DNA of 64,000 nt, taken from the NCBI GenBank assembly GCA_020629715.1, contig JAHDCU010000001.1, forward strand, positions 124,001 to 188,000, written 5' to 3'. Origin of the DNA: Saprospiraceae bacterium (GTDB lineage: Bacteria; Bacteroidota; Bacteroidia; Chitinophagales; Saprospiraceae). This document shows, piece after piece, positions 57,330-64,000 of the stretch. Position numbers and translations under genes: made by a program. Numbering within the stretch: the first letter of the stretch is position 1; every line of letters begins with the position of its first letter. The notes under the pieces were generated by a model that had not been told where the DNA came from, searched no databases, and saw only the letters and a program-made list of their open reading frames with translations.

Positions 57330-58069
57330 TTCCATTCACCAACAAAACAGTCTTCTACAATCATATTCACTCCGGTATTTATAGTTATAATTCCCATATC
57401 TGAGCGTAGCTGCTTTAGTATTGAAATCAGACGAAAAAATAACGTCTTGATTCGATCCAGCGGAGTTATCTAGTTCAAAGTTTTCCCAGGATGCACTCTG
57501 CATATCAAAAGTCATGGTATTTTGGGACTGACCTGACAATGGAGCAAAAGTCTTAAACAGGCTATTATCCGTATCAATATCAATGGTGGCACCTGCCTCA
57601 AACAAAACGGTAGGATCGGTTACTGCCGATCCATGTCCGCTAACTAATATAGAAGATGACTCTGCTATTAAACTACTAGTGGCGTCTACGTACAATGCTG
57701 ATTTTTCTACGGTATTGGACCTGCGAGCCACTTGTACGGTTGAAGTGTCTATAGTGAACATTCCATTATTAATCACGTGTATTTCTTCAAATACTTGAAG
57801 GGCCCGATTCTGTGCTGCACTGCGATCTTTTACAAAGAGCTGACCACCATCAACATAAATATTATCTAGTCTTAAGCGAAATGGCAGATAGACATTGGCT
57901 TGTACATTCGAGTTTTTAAATAGCATGGTATGAGCTGTTCGATTTCCCGGAAAGGTGATCTGATTATCATCGATCTGAAAGCTTTTATTATCAAAAATTA
58001 AAGTATCACACGTCGATATTGCTCCAGTACCCGCTGGACATGCCCCACTACTAAATGACCAATTTTCTT

Positions 58070-61000
58070 GATCATCCCATACTCCTGTACCACCAATCCA
58101 ATATAATTTTCCCGCATCAGTATATTGTGTAAAGTCAATATTCTGATTATTTCCATCATCGATTCCGTCTGGCGCATTTAGAGTACCCATCTCTACGTGA
58201 ATGTCATTGAACTCCAAAGGTCCTTCGACACATATATTTTTACCAGCAAAAAGCTGTGCAGTAGATTGGGTAGAAGCAATCATCTCAGCACCAGCACTCA
58301 GTGATGTGATGGATTCATTAATGTAAATACCATCAGTATCTCTGATAGCAAGCTTAGCTAAAGGACTATCAAAAATCAGCTGTTCAATGGTTGTTTTACC
58401 GACAGGAGATCCAAAGAAACCAATCCTAACTTCAGTTCCTTTTAGAATGAAACGTTCAACATCTATTTCTCTTCTTGGACCTTGGGCAGTAACTATATTA
58501 GTCATTTGAATTTCATAAAATGTACCGTCATCTGCAAGAAATTACTTACAAATAATAGTGGCTTCATCACCATCATAACTCAATTGATCAGTTACTCAAG
58601 GGTCCAGATCAAATGGACCATCTACAGTAACAGTACTTGTTCCAAAATCTAATAGGAGAGCATCTGCAGTGAATGGTTCAACGCAAAATTGAATCGTGAT
58701 GATATCATAATTATTTGTAAATAATTGTCCTATTTTGAAACGAAAGCGTTCGCAGTTCAAAACAGAAAGAAGACTAATTACAGGATTAGAATTCTTGGTT
58801 GAAATGGTAGGCATGAATACATTTTTTGTATCCAATTCCATATCAGGACTGATAATATTGATTTCTACAGATTCGTGAGCATTTATGATCATATTAGGTT
58901 CAAGCACGATGTCACCAAAGATATACATGCTTGGGTTCAATTGAACTGTTGTAGGGAAATTTATACCAATATTAGAATGTTGATCTGCATTCCAAAATAG
59001 GGTTTTAGCGTAAGCTATTTTATCATTTTCTATTTCTACCTTTTGATTATCCGACGTAAAGCTATTATTATCGAACATTACATTATCATTTAAGGAAGGT
59101 AGGCAAGAGGTGCTAAGCGGAGCACCACCAGAGCTCAATGACCAATTAGTAGATTCATGCCAAGATCCGTCACCACCTACCCAGAAATAATTCTGACCTG
59201 CAGAAGGAGCTGTCACCGTCCAAAAGCTTTCAGTAAGTAAAACGATACTATTTAGGGCATTGAATGTAGCTCCAGCACTTGTTTTGATGCCTTCGATGAT
59301 GGCATTTTCTATATTTAATGTCCCGCTTGTTTTTCTAAAAAGAAATCAGAAGATCCATCATAAGACCATCGGGATAAACCACCGCAGGAATGATCTCGCT
59401 CATTTATGATATCACCGCCAATGGTCAAGGTAGCTGACCCATTAAACCCTTGTAGCACAATTTCACTAGTATTCTTTATGGTAAAATCGCCATGTATTGT
59501 TCCACCCTGATCAAGTGTGAATTTACTCTCGGTATCCAAGACAAGATGCTGGACAGAACCGCCAACCTGTCTCAGTTCTCTATCATATGGTTCAATTGGA
59601 TAATTATATATTTCGACGGTATCGACATCTGTTCCCCCTAGATAGGCTTAAGCACATTTTATTTTATAGTCTCCAGAAATGAGTAGCGATCCATAATTAA
59701 ATGAAGCTTCAAACAAATTGCACAGGATCAATGATCCATCAAAATCATAATTTTTAGTTGGACAGTTTGATCCGCTACAATTGCCACCGATGTCAAAAAC
59801 ATCCGTGGTAAGATTGTATCCATTTGTTGTTAAATCACCAATTTCAAATTCTATACGATAGCTGACCAGTAAGTCAGAAGCTAGCTCAATGAACGTCTCA
59901 AATTCTTCATTCCTAATCTGATTCATATCCACACCTTTGGTATCCAATACATGTGGTTCGTTACTTATCAAATGCCACGTATTTGTTGGTGAATTATCGT
60001 ATGTCATTGTTACACTGCTGGTCAGACTAATATTACCATTTACAAAGATATCTACGGCATCAATCGATGTAGCTCCAAGTAAATTGAATTGGACAGTTTC
60101 GTTCACACTGGGATCTATATGAAAGTCATGAATATAGTATACTCCGCCAGGAAACTCAATTACGGATGTATTGCTTAAACCAGATTGGTTGTCGAAAATC
60201 ACATTGGTAAAAGCATCCGGTAGACAAGAAATATTAGCGGGTCCGCCCGAAGAAGTAGAGAAATGATTAATGTCATTGAAATCGCCTGATCCCCCAATCC
60301 AATATAAATCGCTGATGGCAAGGTTATCGAAGATGATACCTGTATTACCTCCGAAATCGATCCCATTGACGGTGGTGAGACTTCCCGACCCGGTATGAGT
60401 CGTTCTTCTAAAATTAATCCGATCAACAGTCAGGGCATGGTTGGTTTCAATAGTGGCCGTTGAAGTGCTAAAGTAGCTCTCGGTCGTGACTGCTGTACAA
60501 CCATTAATGATGGTTAAGTCATTTTCAAGGAGCAGGTGATCATTCGTTCCAAGAATAAACGTTGAGCCCGCATCTATATTTAATTGATTGCTCACTTTGA
60601 GATTTCGAAAGAGGTTGAATTCTGTGGCATTTATCAGGGATAAGTTGGCGATATCCGAATCAAAATTATCATCATTTGCTCCACCAGTTTTTATACTTAC
60701 ATTTCCTAAGTCACCATCCAAAATGACCGCAGGGTATTCAAAGTCTGCTCCAGGATAAAATTCGGAAGAAGTGATTTCGGTATTGGTGAGCTGAAGGGTA
60801 AGTAATGTGGCAGCATCTACAAATTTCGCATCCCAAGTTCGGCATTGAATCATTGTATTCGTTGCATTGAAGAGAACAGGGTCTGGGCCTAAGAATTCAA
60901 TATGATTTTCGGCGGTTAAATGGTATCCTGATAGATTGAATTCTCCGCCAGTCATAAGTAGATCATAGCACAATAGATCGGATGATAGATTTACAACAAG

Positions 61001-61390
61001 ATTTGCGTCTATGATATGTACCCTTGGAAGTCGCTGATCGTTAGAATTCAAGGATCGTGAACCTGTTCCAACGAAAAAAAGATTCATATAAAAACGTTGA
61101 AAAAATCAACCATGTCATTTCCTATATAGTCTCCAGCTACATCAATATTTACAATTGAACTGGGTATAATATTTATTTCTTCGTCCAGTGTGGAAAAGTC
61201 AATTCCCGCAGTCTCACATGTGCCTGTAGACATATTTACCGTTCCTAGTGCAGAAAAGCTTGCTGCATCAAAAATTACCGTATTTGCAGAAGTCGGAACA
61301 GATGCTCCACTAGGACCACCACTTGTGGTAGACCAATGCGCTGTATCATTCCAACTCCCTGTACCACCTACCCAGTATCTATCCTGCGCT
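58070..61390 (-). repeat. Four protein repeats of about 1.1 kb with YWxGGxGxWND openings
   Basis: Motif starts lie near 61377 (YWVGGTGSWNDTAHWS), 60307 (YWIGGSGDFNDINHFS), 59190 (FWVGGDGSWHESTNWS) and 58110 (YWIGGTGVWDDQENWS), about 1.08-1.12 kb apart. Each is followed by an SxGGxP-type segment and a DNxSF-type motif. These belong to the pseudogene 57305-61470 and show that its ancestor had a regular repeat structure. Confidence 0.8.
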
Positions 61391-61498
61391 AGTACAGAGG
61401 AGATCGATAAAACAATGAATAAAATTACTAGGGATATAGAAAAACGAGACCTGGCTTTATTTTTCGTCAAAATTAAATCATGACCAGGTCTAATACTC

Positions 61499-61512
61499 CA
61501 CCCATATGGGTG
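61499..61512. repeat. Perfect 14-bp palindrome upstream of the pseudogene
   Basis: CACCCATATGGGTG is its own reverse complement. A second inverted repeat, AGACCTGG (61447-61454) and CCAGGTCT (61484-61491), brackets the start of the pseudogene. Both may be remnants of regulatory signals of the decayed gene. The rest of the gap 61471-61747 is AT-rich with nothing recognisable. Confidence 0.55.
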
Positions 61513-61747
61513 AATATATATTAGGAAGTGACTATACTTCCAGTATTATTCTGATGATTGCTATTCTATCGTTTTAAAAGGTTGGTATGTTTATCCCTAT
61601 TAATATTTTCAGAATTGTAGCATTGAATAGCTATAGTTTTTATTATTCATGAGTTAATGTGGACGATTATAAAGTGTTGAATCGAACAAAAACGATTCAC
61701 TTAAAGTATAGCAACTAATACACATTAAGAATACATAAAAATCAACT

Positions 61748-62203
61748 ATGAAAATTTCTCAATTTGTCATTTCAGTTTTATTTGTTGCCTTTATTACCAA
61801 AGTTACCGCTCAAGAAATAACCGTATTTCCAGGATTCTGGAGTGAGAAATACTATCAGGACGATACTCAAATCTCTAAAAAACAAGTAGAAACTCTAATG
61901 CTAAGTGATGCTGAAGCTAGTACGTACTGGCAAAAATCTAAAAATCATATGACCATAGCATGGGTAGCTTTTGGTGCTGAGGTAGGATTTCTAGTTTGGC
62001 AACTTAATCGGGGAAATAATGGGGATAGTCAAACCGTACCATTAATTGGTGTTTTGGGATCTGCGGGTGTTGCAATAGGCTTTGCATTATCCTCTAGCAA
62101 TCTTAAGAAAAAGGCCATATTGAGCTATAATAATAATCTAGAAACGAATACTCTTTATTTAGGTCCTACACAAGATGGTCTTGGTTTAAGTCTTAGCTTC
62201 TAA
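61748..62203 (+). CDS. Secreted or envelope protein, unknown function (paralogue of 40700-41395)
   Basis: The 151-residue protein has a signal peptide (ISQFVISVLFVAFITKVTA). Its segment YYQDDTQISKKQVETLMLSD matches YYHKGQRISKTEAMTALKQD of the protein at 40700-41395. Hydrophobic Gly/Ala-rich segments (WVAFGAEVGFLVW, GVLGSAGVAIGFAL) follow, and the end is GLGLSLSF versus GVGLTLNF there. It lacks the N-terminal domain of the longer paralogue. The function is unknown. It is a single gene with gaps on both sides. Confidence 0.72.
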   Translation: MKISQFVISVLFVAFITKVTAQEITVFPGFWSEKYYQDDTQISKKQVETLMLSDAEASTYWQKSKNHMTIAWVAFGAEVGFLVWQLNRGNNGDSQTVPLIGVLGSAGVAIGFALSSSNLKKKAILSYNNNLETNTLYLGPTQDGLGLSLSF

Positions 62204-62315
62204 TTCTTAAAATAAAAAACCAATTTTTTTTGATCGATCCGTTAAAGTAGATTCTATTATCGTTTGGATTAATTATTTGAGTGAACAATTAGTAGTCTTA
62301 TGAGCTTAAAGAGTT

Positions 62316-62780
62316 ATGAAATACATCGCACTCCTCTTTATAGCAGTCTTATTATTCTCTTGTAGTAAAGACTCCACCGATCCAGTCTCACTTAATGGTG
62401 AGCGATGGACAGGTCCAACTATTACATTTTCAAAAGCCGCCGGAGCAGACCCAACTCTAGCAGAAAATCAAGATCGCATCACGGATAATGTTTGGCTTAC
62501 CAGAGGTAACGACGGCGGTCAAATCTATAATGCCGTCACTGAAACTAACGCCGATAAGAATGACAGTCCAAACGGGACTTCCTGGGCCATCGGTACAATC
62601 GATAATATTGAAAATCTAGAGTTCAAAAGTTTCCGATCTACCCTAGAAAAACCGAAAGATCACATCGGCACTGAGCTCGTACTCTACCTTCAACAAGATG
62701 AAATCTACATCAGCTTCAAGATTACCTCTTGGCAATCCGGTATGCAGGGCGGATTTAGCTATGAAAGGTCTACGCCTTAA
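62316..62780 (+). CDS. Lipoprotein, unknown function
   Basis: The 154-residue protein has a lipoprotein signal peptide (MKYIALLFIAVLLFSC, Cys16). The mature protein starts KDSTDPVSLNGERWTG and is beta-rich, with few charged clusters. It ends 10 bases before the start of the next small secreted protein gene, so they probably form an operon. No family is recognised. Confidence 0.72.
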   Translation: MKYIALLFIAVLLFSCSKDSTDPVSLNGERWTGPTITFSKAAGADPTLAENQDRITDNVWLTRGNDGGQIYNAVTETNADKNDSPNGTSWAIGTIDNIENLEFKSFRSTLEKPKDHIGTELVLYLQQDEIYISFKITSWQSGMQGGFSYERSTP

Positions 62781-62790
62781 AATAAGGATT

Positions 62791-63141
62791 ATGAAAGCTC
62801 TTATTACATTCAGTATTCTACTACTAGGATCCTACGGACTTAGTGCTCAAACGGATTTTGTTCTAGACCCATCACAAAGTATGTTGATGACGGGTAAAGG
62901 ACCTGGGCAAGATGGCACTATCAATCCATACGATGGTAAAGACTGTTACGCTGTCATTGAAAGCACGGGTGATGTAGAGTTTTATATACGTATCCAGTCT
63001 AAAACAGAAATTGTACTTACACAAACTATTACACCAGGAACTAGTGAAAAAATAATATTGAAAGCAGGGCAAGAATTATACTTAGATCCTAATGAAAAAG
63101 CTACTGGTAATGCTCGAGTTTCTTATGAACCCTTAAAGTAA
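62791..63141 (+). CDS. Small secreted protein, unknown function
   Basis: The 116-residue frame is read from the ATG at 62791, where MKALITFSILLLGSYGLSAQ is a standard signal peptide; the longer frame from 62698 overlaps the preceding gene. The mature part is beta-rich (DVEFYIRIQSKTEIVLTQTI) and could be a small Ig-like or stalk-type periplasmic domain. It is unrecognised. It is cotranscribed with the lipoprotein upstream, judging from the 10-base gap. Confidence 0.7.
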   Translation: MKALITFSILLLGSYGLSAQTDFVLDPSQSMLMTGKGPGQDGTINPYDGKDCYAVIESTGDVEFYIRIQSKTEIVLTQTITPGTSEKIILKAGQELYLDPNEKATGNARVSYEPLK

Positions 63142-63241
63142 ATCCATCTCCGGTTTCGATAATTTCTATAAAATCAAGCCCATCTCTGTAACCTTATCTC
63201 AACTGTTGCGACTATCCTCTTGAAAATCTTAATTTCAAAAG

Positions 63242-63784
63242 ATGGCAGAGGAAAAACAGCAGCGATTTTGGAAAGCATATGAGGAGGCTCACGAAGCTTT
63301 TCTAAGATACTGCTCTGCCCTATCCTATGGTAAAATGGATACCGAAGACCTTGTTCAGGACGTACTGTTATCGGCTTATAAAAACTTTGATAAGATCAGT
63401 CCAGAAAAACCTTTCATACACTACTTAATCCGTGCCGCTAAAAATAGGAAGATAAGCATTTGGCGAAAGCTTAAATTCAGTACAGAACTTATCGAACAAC
63501 AAGCTCTCAGACTACAGTCAAAAGATGTAGCTCCAGATAAGATCTTAGAAATCCAACATCTCTATCAAACACTAGATCGATTGCCTAAAAGCCAAAAAGA
63601 GGCGATCATACTTTTCGAAATTAGTGGATTTTCCATGCGAGAAATTGCGGAGATTCAGAATAGTACTGAAGGTGCCATAAAAACAAAGGTGAGTCGCGGT
63701 CGTACAATGCTGAAAAGGCTACTTCAACAGGAAGATAATCATCTCAGCACAAGCATGAATAATCTCAAAACGATAATGCTATGA
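63242..63784 (+). CDS. ECF RNA polymerase sigma factor
   Basis: The 180-residue protein is a sigma-70 factor of the ECF type. Region 2 spans about 15-75 (DTEDLVQDVLLSAYKNFDKI). Region 4 spans about 120-165, with the helix-turn-helix FSMREIAEIQNSTEGAIKTKV. It is more divergent in region 2 than the sigma factor at 30347. Its stop overlaps the ATG of the next gene (ATGA), which begins a membrane protein likely to be its anti-sigma factor. Confidence 0.88.
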   Translation: MAEEKQQRFWKAYEEAHEAFLRYCSALSYGKMDTEDLVQDVLLSAYKNFDKISPEKPFIHYLIRAAKNRKISIWRKLKFSTELIEQQALRLQSKDVAPDKILEIQHLYQTLDRLPKSQKEAIILFEISGFSMREIAEIQNSTEGAIKTKVSRGRTMLKRLLQQEDNHLSTSMNNLKTIML

Positions 63785-64000
63785 ATCCAGAACTACAGAA
63801 CATTCTTGCTCAAGCACGATCGGTCCCAACTGAGCTCAGTACTGAGGAAGTACGTGCTATGTTTGATACAATCGTACCTCAACCAGAGCAAGCTGAATCA
63901 AATAACCACAAGCTTACCCCTAATCAAATAAAACTAATCATCATGAGCCTTACTACTCTTAGCCTGAGCCTTGTCATTTACTTTTTTGGATTTGCAAACA
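63781..64000 (+). CDS. Probable anti-sigma factor, partial (cut by window edge)
   Basis: Starting from the ATG at 63781, which overlaps the sigma gene stop, the frame is open to the edge (73 codons). The N-terminus (MNPELQNILAQARSVPTELS) is soluble, and a transmembrane segment appears near residue 55-70 (MSLTTLSLSLVIYFFGFAN). Position and topology fit an anti-sigma factor, with the short N-terminal part in the cytoplasm. The remainder lies outside the window. Confidence 0.6.
   Translation, partial: MNPELQNILAQARSVPTELSTEEVRAMFDTIVPQPEQAESNNHKLTPNQIKLIIMSLTTLSLSLVIYFFGFAN

Larger units (their letters stand above)
57305..61470 (-). pseudogene. Decayed repetitive secreted protein (YWVGGTGxWND repeats)
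   Basis: The original gene coded for a secreted repeat protein: the TTG at 61470 opens a signal-peptide-like N-terminus (SLVILFIVLSISSVLAQDRYW), with no ATG in that frame. Open pieces are 61470-61084, 61087-59648, 59647-59315, about 59330-58596 and 58595-57336. Frameshifts lie at an A6 run (61100-61105), a T5 run (59330-59334) and near CCC 57393. In-frame stops are TAA 59650, TGA 58598 and TAA 58544. Restoring the frame joins recognisable repeat sequence across each break. The 3' end lacks any sorting domain. Four repeats of about 1.1 kb begin with a YWxGGxGxxND-type motif. It is very probably a pseudogene; assembly errors could explain the homopolymer shifts but not the three stops. Confidence 0.85.

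Noticed and set aside
57305-61470. Recoded or reassigned stop codons explaining the broken frame
   Set aside because: Both TAA and TGA occur in frame, frameshifts are also present, and no other gene in the window shows in-frame stops; gene decay explains all of it.

Overview
The window comes from a member of the Bacteroidota, most likely a Saprospiria/Lewinella-like marine bacterium (the phylum is well supported, the class is inference). Evidence: a type IX secretion (T9SS) C-terminal sorting domain, a GLPGLI-family protein beside a TonB-dependent-receptor-like barrel, a parA-parB-DUF5683 gene order, many short lipoproteins, and -7 boxes of the TAnnTTTG type.

Layout. Positions 1-26326 hold two giant surface-protein genes on the minus strand. 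The first runs off the left edge (at least 4974 codons in the window) and the second is complete (3675 codons, or 3656 from the preferred start). Both combine SdrD B-like modules, DUF11 repeats with Asp-rich linkers, and HYR-like modules. The complete one ends in a dockerin-like segment and a T9SS sorting domain. 26.3-30.1 kb carries ribosomal protein L25/CTC and topoisomerase IV subunit A (minus). 30.3-32.5 kb carries an ECF sigma factor coupled to a membrane protein that joins an anti-sigma-like N-terminus to an outer-membrane barrel, followed by smpB (minus). 33.0-37.1 kb has a lipoprotein and the coupled GLPGLI/TonB-receptor pair. 37.1-38.4 kb has an AAA_14/DUF4143-type ATPase preceded by a duplicated palindrome. 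38.5-40.1 kb has a Big2-DM13 lipoprotein and an outer-membrane protein.

40.1-43.7 kb is a minus-strand operon folD-dinB-prmA-hypothetical-PPOX. 43.9-46.9 kb is a plus-strand operon: UPF0173 hydrolase, parA, parB, DUF5683. Then follow an OmpA-type protein with a SPOR-like tail (minus), fmt (+), a small membrane protein (-), a fused double-ATPase oligopeptide ABC protein whose reading frame lacks a normal start codon (-), a large AsmA-family protein (+) and several small envelope proteins. 57.3-61.5 kb is a decayed repetitive secreted-protein gene with at least three frameshifts and three in-frame stops. The right end has a small secreted protein (paralogue of one at 40.7 kb), a lipoprotein/secreted pair, and a second ECF sigma factor overlapping a partial membrane protein, probably its anti-sigma factor.

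No tRNA, rRNA, CRISPR array, insertion sequence or phage was recognised. The window is mainly chromosomal housekeeping genes interleaved with cell-surface and envelope genes. The most unusual items are the giant repeat proteins with an almost identical internal 948-bp tandem repeat, the ABC gene without a standard start, the sigma/anti-sigma-barrel pair, the paired palindromes before the ATPase and the pseudogene.
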